Assembly (NCBI RefSeq): GCF_001598235.1
Contig: NZ_BCYO01000003.1
Location: 186,001-250,000 of the forward strand
Source of the DNA: Polaromonas jejuensis NBRC 106434
Lineage (GTDB): Bacteria > Pseudomonadota > Gammaproteobacteria > Burkholderiales > Burkholderiaceae_C
Length of the DNA stretch: 64,000 bases
Reading direction: 5' to 3'
Made by a program: the position numbers and the translations under genes. The notes beneath the pieces were generated by a model. That model worked only from the letters and a program-made list of their open reading frames with translations. It did no database searches and was not told the origin of the DNA. Of this stretch, positions 26,440-35,972 are shown in pieces (positions within the stretch are counted from its first letter, which is position 1; the number at the start of each line of letters is the position of its first letter).

Positions 26440-27765
26440 ATGTCAACACCTTTGGTCACTGGCCTTCAAGTTATTCCCGTCGCGGGTCGCGACAGCATGC
26501 TGTTGAACCTCAGCGGCGCGCACGGCCCGTTTTTCACGCGCAACATTGTCATCATCACGGACAGCTCGGGCCACACCGGTGTGGGTGAAGTGCCGGGTGG
26601 CGAGAAGATTCGTCAAACCATAGAAGAGGCGCGCTCATTGGTCATGGGGCAACCCATTGGCAACTACCTGCGCATTCTGCAGCAGGCACGTGAACGCTTT
26701 GCCGACCGCGATGCAGGCGGTCGTGGTCTGCAGACTTTCGACCTGCGCATCGCCATCCATGCGGTGACAGCGCTGGAATCGGCCTTGCTCGACCTGCTGG
26801 GCCAGCATCTGGAGGTGCCCGTGGCTGCGCTGCTGGGTGAAGGCCAGCAACGTGACAAGGTGGAGATGCTGGGCTACCTGTTTTTCATCGGTGACCGCAG
26901 CAAGACCGATCTGGCTTACGCAACGGACCCCGAGGGTGCCGACGCCTGGTCAAGGCTGCGTCATGAGGTCGCGCTGACCCCGGAGGCTATCGTGCGTCTT
27001 GCCGAAGCGGCCTACGAGCGCTATGGCTTCAATGACTTCAAACTCAAGGGCGGTGTGTTGCGCGGTGAAGACGAGGTGGCGGCGGTCACCGCCATCCACG
27101 AGCGATTTCCCAAGGCGCGGGTCACGCTGGATCCGAATGGCGGCTGGCTGCTGAAGGACGCCATACGCCTGATGCGCGATGCGCGCAATGTGGTGGCTTA
27201 TGCCGAAGATCCCTGCGGTGCCGAGGAGGGCTTCTCGGGCCGCGAGGTCATGGCTGAATTCCGCCGCGCCACCGGCCTGCCAACCGCCACCAACATGATT
27301 GCCACCGATTGGCGGCAAATGTCGCACGCCTTGTCGCTGCAGTCCGTCGACATCCCCCTGGCGGATCCGCATTTCTGGACCATGGCGGGCTCGGTGCGCG
27401 TCGCGCAGGTTTGCCGTGACTGGGGCCTGACCTGGGGTTCACATTCAAACAACCACTTTGATATTTCTCTGGCCATGTTCACGCATGTGGGGGCTGCCGC
27501 CCCCGGACGCGTGACGGCGATCGACACGCACTGGATCTGGCAGGACGGGCAGCGGCTCACCAAGGCGCCGCTGCAAATCAAGGGCGGCTTTATCGAGGTG
27601 CCCAAGAAGCCTGGCCTGGGCATAGAGCTGGACATGGCCGAGGTCGCCAAGGCCCATGCGCTCTACCAGCAGCACGGTCTGGGTGCGCGTGACGATGCCA
27701 TGGCGATGCAATACCTTATACCCGGCTGGAAGTTCGATCCGAAAGGCCCTTGTCTGGTGCGTTAA
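26440..27765 (+). CDS. gudD: D-glucarate dehydratase
   Basis: This enolase-superfamily enzyme of 441 residues dehydrates D-glucarate (and L-idarate) to 5-keto-4-deoxy-D-glucarate. Catalytic residues align with E. coli GudD at an offset of four: Lys201/Lys203 in FKLKGG, metal ligands Asp231 in LDPNGGW and Asn285 in TNMIATD, Glu256 in AEDPCG, and His335 in [10 protein letters not shown] as the second base. The N-terminus [10 protein letters not shown] also matches. It is the second gene of the LacI-controlled operon, and the next gene takes its product. Confidence 0.94.
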   Translation: MSTPLVTGLQVIPVAGRDSMLLNLSGAHGPFFTRNIVIITDSSGHTGVGEVPGGEKIRQTIEEARSLVMGQPIGNYLRILQQARERFADRDAGGRGLQTFDLRIAIHAVTALESALLDLLGQHLEVPVAALLGEGQQRDKVEMLGYLFFIGDRSKTDLAYATDPEGADAWSRLRHEVALTPEAIVRLAEAAYERYGFNDFKLKGGVLRGEDEVAAVTAIHERFPKARVTLDPNGGWLLKDAIRLMRDARNVVAYAEDPCGAEEGFSGREVMAEFRRATGLPTATNMIATDWRQMSHALSLQSVDIPLADPHFWTMAGSVRVAQVCRDWGLTWGSHSNNHFDISLAMFTHVGAAAPGRVTAIDTHWIWQDGQRLTKAPLQIKGGFIEVPKKPGLGIELDMAEVAKAHALYQQHGLGARDDAMAMQYLIPGWKFDPKGPCLVR

Positions 27766-27897
27766 ATGCGCTCCATCCGTGTTTTTGACCCGCTCAAAAA
27801 ATAGCGAAAGCCCCGGCAGCAGGCCAGCAGTGACTGGAGAGTGCCGGGATTTCAAAACATTGCTTTCTTTATTCCTCTAACGTTTTCAGAGCTTCAG

Positions 27898-28809
27898 ATG
27901 ACCCCACAAGATCTCAAATCCATCATGTCCCACGGCCTGCTGTCTTTCCCGCTGACAGACTTTGACGCCCAGGGCAACTTCAATGCCAAGGCCTACGCCG
28001 AACGCCTGGAGTGGCTGGCCCCCTATGGCGCGAGCGCTCTTTTCGCCGCAGGCGGAACCGGCGAATTTTTCTCGCTGGACGGTGACGAGTACCCGGCCAT
28101 CATCAAGACTGCGGTGGACACCTGCCGCGGCAAGGTGCCCATCATTGCCGGTGCCGGTGGCTCTACGCGCTTTGCCATCCAGTGCGCGCAGGAGGCTGAG
28201 CGCGCGGGTGCCCACGGCATCCTGCTGCTGCCCCATTACCTGACCGAAGCCTCGCAGGAGGGGCTGATCGCCCATGTGGAGGCCGTCTGCAAGAGCGTGA
28301 AATTCGGCGTGATTGTGTACAACCGCAACGTCTGCAAACTCACGCCCGCTTCATTGGCCATTCTGGCCGACCGTTGCCCCAACCTGATCGGTTTCAAGGA
28401 TGGCGTGGGTGACATCGAAACCATGATGTCCATCTACCTGAAGATGGGCGACCGCTTCGCCTACCTGGGTGGCTTACCCACCGCCGAGGTCTATGCCGCC
28501 GCCTACAAGGCGCTGGGTACCCCGGTGTACTCATCGGCGGTGTTCAACTTCATCCCCAAAACCGCGATGGAGTTCTATCACGCGGTAGCGTCCGACGACC
28601 ATGCGACCCAGCACCGGCTGCTCAAGAATTTCTTCATGCCCTATCTGGACATCCGCAACAAATGCCCAGGCTATGCCGTCAGCATCGTCAAGGCCGGTGC
28701 CACGCTGGTCGGCCACAGCGCCGGACCGGTGCGCCCACCGCTCACCGACCTCAAGTCCGACGAGATGGATCAATTGGCCGCCCTGATCAAAACCCTCGGC
28801 CCACAGTAA
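27898..28809 (+). CDS. kdgD: 5-dehydro-4-deoxyglucarate dehydratase
   Basis: This DapA/NAL-family TIM barrel of 303 residues forms a Schiff base: Lys167 in [10 protein letters not shown] and Tyr141 in VIVYNRN are the expected catalytic pair, and [11 protein letters not shown] is the substrate carboxylate loop. It dehydrates and decarboxylates 5-keto-4-deoxyglucarate to 2,5-dioxopentanoate. ATG 27898 is chosen; the frame upstream lacks homology. The 132 bp before it is longer than other gaps in this operon and contains AATAGC-type repeat debris. Confidence 0.93.
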   Translation: MTPQDLKSIMSHGLLSFPLTDFDAQGNFNAKAYAERLEWLAPYGASALFAAGGTGEFFSLDGDEYPAIIKTAVDTCRGKVPIIAGAGGSTRFAIQCAQEAERAGAHGILLLPHYLTEASQEGLIAHVEAVCKSVKFGVIVYNRNVCKLTPASLAILADRCPNLIGFKDGVGDIETMMSIYLKMGDRFAYLGGLPTAEVYAAAYKALGTPVYSSAVFNFIPKTAMEFYHAVASDDHATQHRLLKNFFMPYLDIRNKCPGYAVSIVKAGATLVGHSAGPVRPPLTDLKSDEMDQLAALIKTLGPQ

Positions 28810-28826
28810 GCAACACGGAGAATTCC

Positions 28827-30269
28827 ATGAGTGTTCAAAAACACGACAACCTGATCGGCGGCCAATGGTTGCCGGGTGCCAGTTACAGCGCCAACCTCAA
28901 TCCCAGCAATCTGGCCGATGTGATTGGCGAATACGCACAGGCCGATGCCGCCCAGCTGGAGCAGGCGGTGCAGGCGGCGCGCGCCGCCTTTCCTGCCTGG
29001 TCCGTGAGCGGCATTCAGGCGCGCTCGGATGCGCTGGACAAGATCGGCAACGAGATCCTGGCCCGCAAGGAGGAGCTGGGGACGCTGCTGTCCCGCGAGG
29101 AAGGCAAGACCCGGGCCGAGGGCATTGGTGAAGCCGCGCGCGCCGGAAATATTTTCAAGTTCTTTGCCGGTGAATGCCTGCGCCTGAGCGGTGAGACGCT
29201 GCCCTCGGTGCGGCCCGGCATTGGCGTGGAAATCACCCGTGAGCCGCTGGGCGTGATTGGCCTCATCACGCCATGGAACTTTCCCATCGCGATTCCAGCG
29301 TGGAAGATTGCGCCTGCCTTGGCCTTTGGCAACTGTGTGGTGATGAAGCCCGCCGACCTGGTGCCCGGCTGCGCCTGGGCGATCGCCGAGATCATCAGCC
29401 GCAGTGGCATCCCCGCCGGTGTCTTCAACCTGGTGATGGGCCGCGGCAGCGTGGTGGGTGACAGGCTGGTCAATCATCCCGGCATTGACGCCATCAGCTT
29501 TACCGGTTCGCAGGGCGTGGGCGCCCGCATCGCGCAGGCTTGTGCCGTGAACCTGAAGAAGGTTCAGCTCGAGATGGGCGGCAAGAACCCGCAGGTCATT
29601 CTTGATGATGCCGACCTTGCGCAGGCCGTGGAACTCAGCATCCAGAGTGCGTTTTTCTCCACCGGCCAACGCTGCACGGCGTCAAGCCGCCTGATTGTCA
29701 CGCAAGGCATTTACCCGAAGTTTGTCGAAGCCCTCAAGGCGCGCATGGCCAGCCTCAGGATTGACGATGCCCTCAAGGCCGGCACGGACATCGGTCCCGT
29801 GTCCAGCCTGTCGCAGCTGGAGCAGAACCTGAGCTACGTGGAAATCGGCCAGGCCGAAGGCGCCAAGCTGGTGGCCGGCGGTGAACGCCTCCAGCGCGAC
29901 ACCGACGGTTTCTACATGGCGCCGGCGCTGCTGACCGATACCACCGCCGGCATGCGCATCAACCGTGAAGAAGTGTTCGGGCCGGTGGCCAGCATCATCA
30001 CGGTGAAGAACTATGAAGAAGCGCTGGCCGAAGCCAACAACACGCCGTTTGGCCTGTCTGCCGGCATCGCCACGACTTCCCTGAAGTACGCCACCCACTT
30101 CAAGCGCCACAGCCAGGTCGGCATGGTGATGGTAAACCTGCCGACGGCCGGCGTGGACTATCACGTCCCCTTCGGTGGCCGCAAGGGTTCAAGTTACGGC
30201 CCACGCGAGCAGGGCCGCTACGCGCAGGAGTTTTTCACTGTCGTGAAAACCGCCTATACGCAGGCCTGA
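28827..30269 (+). CDS. 2,5-dioxovalerate (alpha-ketoglutarate semialdehyde) dehydrogenase
   Basis: This NAD(P)-dependent aldehyde dehydrogenase of 480 residues has Asn151 in TPWNFP, Glu249 in LEMGGKNP and the nucleophile Cys283 in GQRCTASSR. It oxidises 2,5-dioxopentanoate to 2-oxoglutarate and completes the glucarate pathway begun by GudD and KdgD. A GGAG ribosome site precedes ATG 28827, 17 bp after the kdgD stop. Alternative members of the family act on succinate semialdehyde, but the operon makes the assignment firm. Confidence 0.9.
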   Translation: MSVQKHDNLIGGQWLPGASYSANLNPSNLADVIGEYAQADAAQLEQAVQAARAAFPAWSVSGIQARSDALDKIGNEILARKEELGTLLSREEGKTRAEGIGEAARAGNIFKFFAGECLRLSGETLPSVRPGIGVEITREPLGVIGLITPWNFPIAIPAWKIAPALAFGNCVVMKPADLVPGCAWAIAEIISRSGIPAGVFNLVMGRGSVVGDRLVNHPGIDAISFTGSQGVGARIAQACAVNLKKVQLEMGGKNPQVILDDADLAQAVELSIQSAFFSTGQRCTASSRLIVTQGIYPKFVEALKARMASLRIDDALKAGTDIGPVSSLSQLEQNLSYVEIGQAEGAKLVAGGERLQRDTDGFYMAPALLTDTTAGMRINREEVFGPVASIITVKNYEEALAEANNTPFGLSAGIATTSLKYATHFKRHSQVGMVMVNLPTAGVDYHVPFGGRKGSSYGPREQGRYAQEFFTVVKTAYTQA

Positions 30270-30276
30270 TCAGGAG

Positions 30277-30308
30277 CCGCCCTGGCATGCATGCCAGGGG
30301 CGTTTCTG
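30277..30308. terminator. Perfect 20 bp palindrome between convergent operons, probable bidirectional terminator
   Basis: CCCTGGCATGCATGCCAGGG (30280-30299) is a perfect palindrome, extended by GC pairs, followed by GTTTCTGTTT on the plus strand and a shorter A/T tail on the other side. It lies between the stop codons of the glucarate operon and hemH. Confidence 0.6.
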
Positions 30309-30309
30309 T

Positions 30310-31413
30310 TTATTGCGCAGCGCCCAGCGTCAGCGCCGCGGTGCGGGAGGCCGCCAGTGCGGCTGGGTCGACCGCTGCCTGCGTCGGCCAGCCGGCCAAC
30401 TGCTGCGCACTGAAGTCGGCCAGCGCGGCCAGCCACTGCGGGCTGTCGTTCAGGCATTCGATGTAGCGAAACTCCCGGCCGCCCGCCTGCAAAAAGGCGT
30501 GGCGCGCTTCCATGGCAATTTCTTGCAGCGTCTCCAGGCAGTCGCCCGTGAAGCCGGGGCACACCACATCGACGCTTTTGACACCGGCCTGCGCCATCTG
30601 GATCAGCATCGGTTCGGTGTAGGGCTGCAGCCACTTGGCCTTGCCAAAGCGCGACTGGAAGGTGACTTTGTAGCGGTCTTTTTGCAGCCCGAGTTTTTCG
30701 GCCAGCAGGCGCGCTGTCTTCTGGCATTCGCAGTGGTAAGGGTCACCCAGCTTGAGCGTGCGCTCGGGCACACCGTGAAAGCTCATGAGCAGTTGTTCGG
30801 CCTGGCCGCTGTGGCGCCAGTGCGTGCGAACCTTCTCGGCCAGTGCTTCGATGTAGCCCGGCGCATCATGGTAGTGATTGACGAAGCGCAATTCGGGAAT
30901 GCGGCGGATGCGGGCGGCCCAGCTGTAGACCGCATCAAACACGCTGGCCGTGGTGGTGCCGCTGTACTGCGGATAAGCCGGCAGGATGAGGATGCGCGTG
31001 GCGCCATCGGCCTTGAGCTGGTCCAGCTGCGAAGCGATGGAGGGCTGGCCATAGCGCATGGCGTAACGCACCTCCACGGCATGGCCGCGCACGCCCAGGT
31101 AGCCGCGCAGCATGACGGCCTGTTTTTGCGTCCAGACCTTGAGCGGCGAGCCTTCTCTGGTCCAGATGCTGGCGTACTTGGCGGCCGATTTTTTGGGCCG
31201 TATGCGCAGGATGATGCCGTGCAGAATCAGCCACCAGATCGGTTTGGGAATCTCGACCACGCGCGGGTCGCTCAGAAACTCCGCGAGGTAGCGGCGCAGC
31301 GCCGGCGCGGTGGGTTCATCGGGGGTGCCGAGGTTGCAAAGCAGGATGGCGGTGGTGGAGGACGCTGCGGGCGGTGCGCCGTGGCTGAAGGGCGGCTCGG
31401 GGGCAAAAGACAT
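30310..31413 (-). CDS. hemH: Ferrochelatase
   Basis: The 367-residue enzyme inserts Fe2+ into protoporphyrin IX. It has the N-terminal LLCNLGTPDEPT, the catalytic His in LLMSFHGVPERT and a conserved Glu region TLQEIAMEA. The internal CECQKTA fits the proteobacterial enzyme. The start ATG 31413 is only 19 bases from the divergent HAD gene start, so promoters must overlap coding sequence on at least one side. The 20 residues before LLCNLG are a low-complexity lead. Confidence 0.93.
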   Translation of the reverse strand: MSFAPEPPFSHGAPPAASSTTAILLCNLGTPDEPTAPALRRYLAEFLSDPRVVEIPKPIWWLILHGIILRIRPKKSAAKYASIWTREGSPLKVWTQKQAVMLRGYLGVRGHAVEVRYAMRYGQPSIASQLDQLKADGATRILILPAYPQYSGTTTASVFDAVYSWAARIRRIPELRFVNHYHDAPGYIEALAEKVRTHWRHSGQAEQLLMSFHGVPERTLKLGDPYHCECQKTARLLAEKLGLQKDRYKVTFQSRFGKAKWLQPYTEPMLIQMAQAGVKSVDVVCPGFTGDCLETLQEIAMEARHAFLQAGGREFRYIECLNDSPQWLAALADFSAQQLAGWPTQAAVDPAALAASRTAALTLGAAQ

Positions 31414-31432
31414 GGGTTATTCTCGCCTACCT

Positions 31433-32128
31433 ATGCTTGACCTGACAACCATCAAAGCCATCACCCTGGACCTTGACGACACGCTGTGGCCCATCTGGCC
31501 CGCCATCGAACGGGCCGAGAGGGCGCTTGAAAACTGGCTCAGCCGGCACGCCCCCATGGCCGCGGCGCTGTTTGCCAATCCCGCCGCGCGGCACGAAATC
31601 CGCGAGCATGTCGTGCTCACGCGCCCGGAGCTGAAATACAACCTGAGCGCCATTCGCCGCGAAGCGATCCGGCTGGCCCTGTACCGCTCCCAGGAAGACC
31701 CGCTGCTGGCCGAGCCGGCCTTCGATGTTTTTTTTGATGAACGCAACCGGGTGACGCTGTTCGAGGATGCGTTTCTGGCGCTCGAGTTTTTATCCAGCCG
31801 CTTTCCGCTGGTGGCCGTCTCCAATGGCAATGCCGACATCCATCGCATTGGCATTGGCCGGTATTTCAGGGCCAGCATCAGCGCCCAGCAGTTTGGTGTG
31901 GGCAAGCCCGACCCGCGCATTTTTCACGCGGCCGCCGGTGCCGCCGAAGTGCAGCCCAGCCAGGTGCTGCATGTGGGAGACGATGCCACACTCGATGTGC
32001 TGGGCGCGCTCAATTGCGGCATGCAGACGGTGTGGATCAATCGATCCGATCACTTGTGGGCGCACCCGGCCGTGCCGCATGAAACCGTGACCACCTTGAC
32101 CGAGCTGTGCGATCTGTTCCCGCGCTGA
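31433..32128 (+). CDS. HAD-superfamily hydrolase
   Basis: The 231-residue protein has HAD motif I LDLDDTLWP (residues 11-19), motif II VAVSNGN, the motif III Lys in VGKPDPRIF, and motif IV VGDDATLDVLGAL. It is probably a phosphatase for a small phosphorylated metabolite (YjjG or epoxide-hydrolase-like subgroup). It is divergent from hemH and 29 bp upstream of a GST gene. The substrate is not predictable. Confidence 0.88.
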   Translation: MLDLTTIKAITLDLDDTLWPIWPAIERAERALENWLSRHAPMAAALFANPAARHEIREHVVLTRPELKYNLSAIRREAIRLALYRSQEDPLLAEPAFDVFFDERNRVTLFEDAFLALEFLSSRFPLVAVSNGNADIHRIGIGRYFRASISAQQFGVGKPDPRIFHAAAGAAEVQPSQVLHVGDDATLDVLGALNCGMQTVWINRSDHLWAHPAVPHETVTTLTELCDLFPR

Positions 32129-32157
32129 AGTTTTCCGGCTCTGACCAGCGGTTTTCC

Positions 32158-32790
32158 ATGACACTCAAAATTTACGGCACCGCGGCCTCACGCGCGGCGC
32201 GCCCCTTGTGGGTCGCCGAAGAACTGGGCCTGGCCTACGAACACATTCCCCTGCCTTACCTGGGCGGCGCCACGCGCACGCCAGCGTTTCTGGCGATCAA
32301 CCCGAACGGCCGCATTCCGGCGCTCGACGATGAGGGCGTGATCGTCTGGGAGTCCATGGCCTGCGCCTTGTATCTGGCGGATCGATTTAAGCCCGCTGGC
32401 GTGCCATCGCTGGCGGCCGAAAATCATGCCGAGCAGGCGGAGATTTTGCGCTGGAGCTTCTGGGTGGTGAGCGAGTGCGAAAAAGACGCGCTCGCCATTT
32501 TGATGCACCGCGAGCTCATGCCGGCCGAACGCCGCAAACCCCAGCTGGCCGAAGAGGCCGAGCGGCGCCTGCTGGCACCGCTGCGTGTGCTGGAGCAGCA
32601 TTTGCAAACCCGCGACTGGCTGGCGGGCACGCGGTTCACCGTGGCCGATATCTGCGTGGCGTCGGTGCTTGCCTGGGCGCAGGCTGCGACCGGACTGATG
32701 GCGCAGTGCCCAGGGGTGGACGCGTGGCTGCGCCGCTGCCTGGACCGGCCGGCGTTTCAAACGGTGCGGTTAATGGTGAAAAGTGCCTGA
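32158..32790 (+). CDS. Glutathione S-transferase family protein
   Basis: The 210-residue protein has a thioredoxin-like N-domain (IYGTAASRAARPLWVAEELGL, then NPNGRIPAL and WESMACALYLADRF, the glutathione site) and an all-alpha C-domain with LAGTRFTVADICVASVL. It lies just downstream of the HAD gene and probably shares its transcript. A dispersed repeat starts at its stop codon. Function beyond glutathione-dependent conjugation or reduction cannot be stated. Confidence 0.85.
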   Translation: MTLKIYGTAASRAARPLWVAEELGLAYEHIPLPYLGGATRTPAFLAINPNGRIPALDDEGVIVWESMACALYLADRFKPAGVPSLAAENHAEQAEILRWSFWVVSECEKDALAILMHRELMPAERRKPQLAEEAERRLLAPLRVLEQHLQTRDWLAGTRFTVADICVASVLAWAQAATGLMAQCPGVDAWLRRCLDRPAFQTVRLMVKSA

Positions 32791-32831
32791 AGCCCAACAG
32801 CAGCGGGCGCAAGCAGCTATCTTTTTGATAG
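32791..32831. repeat. Dispersed palindromic repeat, copy D
   Basis: The copy abuts the GST stop codon and runs to GATAG. On the minus strand it reads GATAGCTGCTTGCGCCCGCT, the family core. It separates the GST gene from the convergent hpnE and ends 5 bp before the hpnE stop. Confidence 0.75.
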
Positions 32832-32836
32832 ACAAA

Positions 32837-34141
32837 TCATTTCGACGCAGCGCCAGCAAAGGCTTGGCAGAGGCGCCCGGCCGCGTCCAGCCCTGAACGC
32901 ACGGCGCCTTCCAGCGTGGCCGGGTACGGCCCGGCAATGTAGTCACCGCAGGCGAACAGGCCTGGGGCCACCTGGGCGCTGGGTCGTTGCAAACCCGGGG
33001 TGCAGGCAAAGGTGGCGCGCTTTTCCACAATGGTCTGCACCGGCTGCAGCGAATCCAGCCCGAGCTGACGGGTCGCTTGCGCCAGCACCTGCTGCGTCAG
33101 GGTGGCGCTGTCGCCCGTGCTGGCACTGATCACAAAGGCCAGAAAGCCCGCCGGGCCATCCAGCTGGCCCCGGTCAAACACAAATTGCGCGGGTTCGGCG
33201 GCATTGGAATGCAAGGCCAGCATGGGCTGGCGCAGGCGCGCGTGAGGCGCGTGGACATACACCGTGGTCAGGGCCTCGTGCTGCAGGCCGCGCGCCTGCG
33301 CCAGCCAGGTGTCGGCCGTCGCGCCGCTGCCTGCCACCAGGCGCGCCGCTTCAGCCGGTGGACAGGCCAGGACCACGCCATCAAAGGCGCAGGCGGCATC
33401 GGTGTCGGCGCCTACCATCCAGCCCGAGCCGGCGCGTGCGATGGTTTGCACGCGGGCGCCCAGGCGCGGCAGGCCGCCCTGGCCTGCGAGCCAGGTCAGG
33501 GCTGCATCGGGCAGCAGGGCGCTCAGGTCGGCACGCGGCAGCAGCAGGTTGGAGCCGCCACTCTGCAGAAACAGCGCATCGCGCATCACGCGCAAAAACA
33601 CCTGTCCGCTGGCGCGCTCGACGGGCGTGTTCAGCGCCGACACGCACAAGGGTTCGATCAGCGAAGCGATGGCGCTGGGGGTAAGGCCCCGGCACAAGTC
33701 CGCCACCGACTGCTCGGGCGCACATTTAAAGCCTTTGAGTTGCCAGGCCATGGCCGTTTTGATCAGCGACAGCTTGTCAGCCCAGGACCAGCCGCGTGCG
33801 CCCAGGATGCCCGCGAATGCGTCCAGTGGCACAGGCCATTGAGGAAGCTTGAGGCCGCTGCCATCGGGGAACTGCATCGTCAGCGGCAGGCGCAGCAGGG
33901 TCGCTTCCACGTCAATGCCCAGGTCTTTCATCAGGCCCAGGGTTTGCGCATAAGCACCAATCAGGATGTGCTGGCCGTTGTCAAGCGCCAGGGGCTGGCC
34001 CGCCAGCGCAGCATCGACACGGCGGGCCCGGCCACCGGCGGTGCGGGCGCTTTCAAACAAGGTCACCTGGCAGCCCTGGCGCGTGGCCTCGACAGCGGCG
34101 GCGCAACCGGCCCAGCCGGCACCAATGACGGCGACTTTCAA
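32837..34141 (-). CDS. hpnE: Hydroxysqualene dehydroxylase
   Basis: The 434-residue amine-oxidase-like flavoprotein has VAVIGAGWAGCAAAVEATRQG and ESARTAGGRARR at the N-terminus (FAD site) and a C-terminal FACGDYIAGPYPATLEGAVRSG, typical of HpnE. It reduces hydroxysqualene to squalene, the last step of the HpnCDE route from farnesyl diphosphate. The start is TTG 34141, one base after the hpnD stop, so translation is probably coupled. It is last in the hpnC-hpnD-hpnE order. Confidence 0.9.
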   Translation of the reverse strand: MKVAVIGAGWAGCAAAVEATRQGCQVTLFESARTAGGRARRVDAALAGQPLALDNGQHILIGAYAQTLGLMKDLGIDVEATLLRLPLTMQFPDGSGLKLPQWPVPLDAFAGILGARGWSWADKLSLIKTAMAWQLKGFKCAPEQSVADLCRGLTPSAIASLIEPLCVSALNTPVERASGQVFLRVMRDALFLQSGGSNLLLPRADLSALLPDAALTWLAGQGGLPRLGARVQTIARAGSGWMVGADTDAACAFDGVVLACPPAEAARLVAGSGATADTWLAQARGLQHEALTTVYVHAPHARLRQPMLALHSNAAEPAQFVFDRGQLDGPAGFLAFVISASTGDSATLTQQVLAQATRQLGLDSLQPVQTIVEKRATFACTPGLQRPSAQVAPGLFACGDYIAGPYPATLEGAVRSGLDAAGRLCQAFAGAASK

Positions 34142-34142
34142 T

Positions 34143-34985
34143 TCAAACTACGCGACCGAAGGCCTGCGTTTTCCAGGCCAGCCAGAATTTGCGCAGCGGC
34201 GTGAGGCTGACACGCTGGTGCAGCACCTGGTAGCCGTCGGCGGCGATTTCGCGCAGCAGCGTGCGGTAAATGCTGGCCATCATGAGGCCGGGCTTCTGGG
34301 CGCGGCGGTCGGCATCGGGCAGCAGGGCCAGGGCTTCGTCATAAATGCTGAGCGCGCGCTGGGTCTGGAACTGCATGAGGGCGGTAAAGCGCTCGGAATA
34401 CTGGCGCTTCAAAATTTCGTGGGCCTTGACATCAAACTGCTGCAGCTCATTGACGGGCAGGTAGATGCGGCCGCGCATGGCGTCTTCACCCACGTCGCGG
34501 ATGATGTTGGTGAGCTGGAAGGCCAGGCCCAGCTTGTGGGCGTAAGCGGTGGTGGCTTCGTCGGTCTGGCCAAAAATGCGTGCCGCCACTTCGCCCACAA
34601 TGCCGGCCACCAGGTGGCAGTAGCGCGTGAGGCCGGGAAAGTCGAGGTAGCGGTTTTGTGCCAGGTCCATCTGGCAGCCTTCAATGACGGCCAGCAAATG
34701 GCGGGCTTCAATGCGGTAGGGGGCGGCCAGCGGCATCAGGGCCTTCATCACCGGGTGTGAGGGCGTGCCGGCAAAGGATTTGTCGACCTCGGCCTGCCAC
34801 CAGGCCAGCTTGCTGTGCGCCACGCCGGGGTCGGTCACTTCGTCGACAACATCGTCTATTTCACGGCAAAACGCGTAAAAAGCGGTGATCGCGGCGCGCC
34901 GCTCTTTGGGTAAAAACAGGAAGGCGTAATAAAAACTGCTGCCGGATGCGGCGGCTTTTTGCTGGACATACTGCTCAGGATTCAT
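34143..34985 (-). CDS. hpnD: Presqualene diphosphate synthase
   Basis: This squalene/phytoene synthase-family enzyme of 280 residues has the two metal-binding Asp motifs: FCREIDDVVDEV (about residues 40-51) and LTNIIRDVGEDAMRGRIYLP (about 157-176). The second RDVGED form is typical of HpnD. It condenses two farnesyl diphosphates into presqualene diphosphate. It sits 85 bp downstream of hpnC. Confidence 0.92.
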   Translation of the reverse strand: MNPEQYVQQKAAASGSSFYYAFLFLPKERRAAITAFYAFCREIDDVVDEVTDPGVAHSKLAWWQAEVDKSFAGTPSHPVMKALMPLAAPYRIEARHLLAVIEGCQMDLAQNRYLDFPGLTRYCHLVAGIVGEVAARIFGQTDEATTAYAHKLGLAFQLTNIIRDVGEDAMRGRIYLPVNELQQFDVKAHEILKRQYSERFTALMQFQTQRALSIYDEALALLPDADRRAQKPGLMMASIYRTLLREIAADGYQVLHQRVSLTPLRKFWLAWKTQAFGRVV

Positions 34986-35070
34986 GCGGCGATTGTTGCA
35001 CGTGAAAATGACGCAATCGGGCCTGCGGACAGGCGCCTATTTCTCACATCACGCCTATCCTTCGCATCTG

Positions 35071-35967
35071 CTACATCCATAAGGCGCGCCAGCCCATCAC
35101 CACCACATCCCAGGCGCCGAGCTTGGGGCGTTGCTGCAAGGTGTTGAAGCCCAGCGCCTCGATCTTGTCGAGGATGCGCAGGCCGCCTTGCACCACCAGG
35201 CGCAGCTCCCAGCCGCCGCGCCCGGGTACTTTTTTCACCAGTTGTGCGCCTTTTAGCATCCTGGCCTTTGCTGAGCGGGCGCAATCAGCTATCAAATTAA
35301 TAGTGCTTGGCTGGCTGTCCAGCGCCAGCAGCTGCGCTTCATCGACGCCGTGACGCGCCCAGGCGTCGGCGGGCAGGTAAATGCGTCCGCGCGGAATGTC
35401 CACGCTCAGGTCCTGCCAGAAGTTGATGAGCTGCAGGGCGGTGCAGATGTCGTCGCTTTGCTGCAGCGAGGCCGCGTCGCCGACGCCGTACAGGTGCAGC
35501 AGCAGCCGGCCCACCGGGTTGGCCGAGCGGCGGCAGTAGTCGAGCAGTTCGACCTCGCTGGCATAGCGCTGCTTCACCACGTCCTGCTCAAAGGCGCTGA
35601 GCAGGTCGGCCAGCAAATGGACGGGCAGGGCAAACTGCGCGATCACCGGGCCGAGACGCTCAAAGACGGGGGCCCAGCACGGCGATGGGGCCAGGCCGGT
35701 CGCGGTCGCGGTCGCCATCAGATCCGCGCGGTAGGCGGCCAGGTCGTCCAGCCGTGTTTGAGGCCGGGCGTCGCCCTCGTCGGCGAGGTCGTCGGCGGTG
35801 CGGGCGAACCAGTAGATGGCGGCGATGGCCGGGCGCAGGTGCGGCGGGCACAAAAGGGAGGCGACCGGGAAATTCTCGTAGTGGTCAACGCCCGCCCTGC
35901 GCGTGCTGCCGATGGAGGTATTTGCAGGGGCCAGTTTTTCCGGCAAGGGCGTCGATTTGTCCGGCAT
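35071..35967 (-). CDS. hpnC: Squalene synthase HpnC (hydroxysqualene synthase), with repeat-derived segment
   Basis: This squalene/phytoene synthase-family enzyme of 298 residues has ENFPVASLLCPPHLRPAIAAIYWFARTADDLADEG at the N-terminus (first Asp motif) and LINFWQDLSVDIPRGRIYLP (second). It hydrolyses presqualene diphosphate to hydroxysqualene. ATG 35967 lies five bases after the LysR stop; an in-frame TTG 35976 is possible. Residues about 222-236 (TINLIADCARSAKA) are encoded by a copy of the dispersed palindromic repeat, in the variable region after the second Asp motif, without breaking the frame. Confidence 0.9.
   Translation of the reverse strand: MPDKSTPLPEKLAPANTSIGSTRRAGVDHYENFPVASLLCPPHLRPAIAAIYWFARTADDLADEGDARPQTRLDDLAAYRADLMATATATGLAPSPCWAPVFERLGPVIAQFALPVHLLADLLSAFEQDVVKQRYASEVELLDYCRRSANPVGRLLLHLYGVGDAASLQQSDDICTALQLINFWQDLSVDIPRGRIYLPADAWARHGVDEAQLLALDSQPSTINLIADCARSAKARMLKGAQLVKKVPGRGGWELRLVVQGGLRILDKIEALGFNTLQQRPKLGAWDVVVMGWRALWM
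35262..35303 (-). repeat. Dispersed palindromic repeat, copy E, inside hpnC
   Basis: On the hpnC strand the segment reads CTATTAATTTGATAGC followed by TGATTGCGCCCGCTCAGC, matching the core TTTGATAGCTGnTTGCGCCC of copy B exactly and of copy D at nearly all positions. It is translated as part of HpnC. Confidence 0.75.
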
Positions 35968-35972
35968 GCGCG

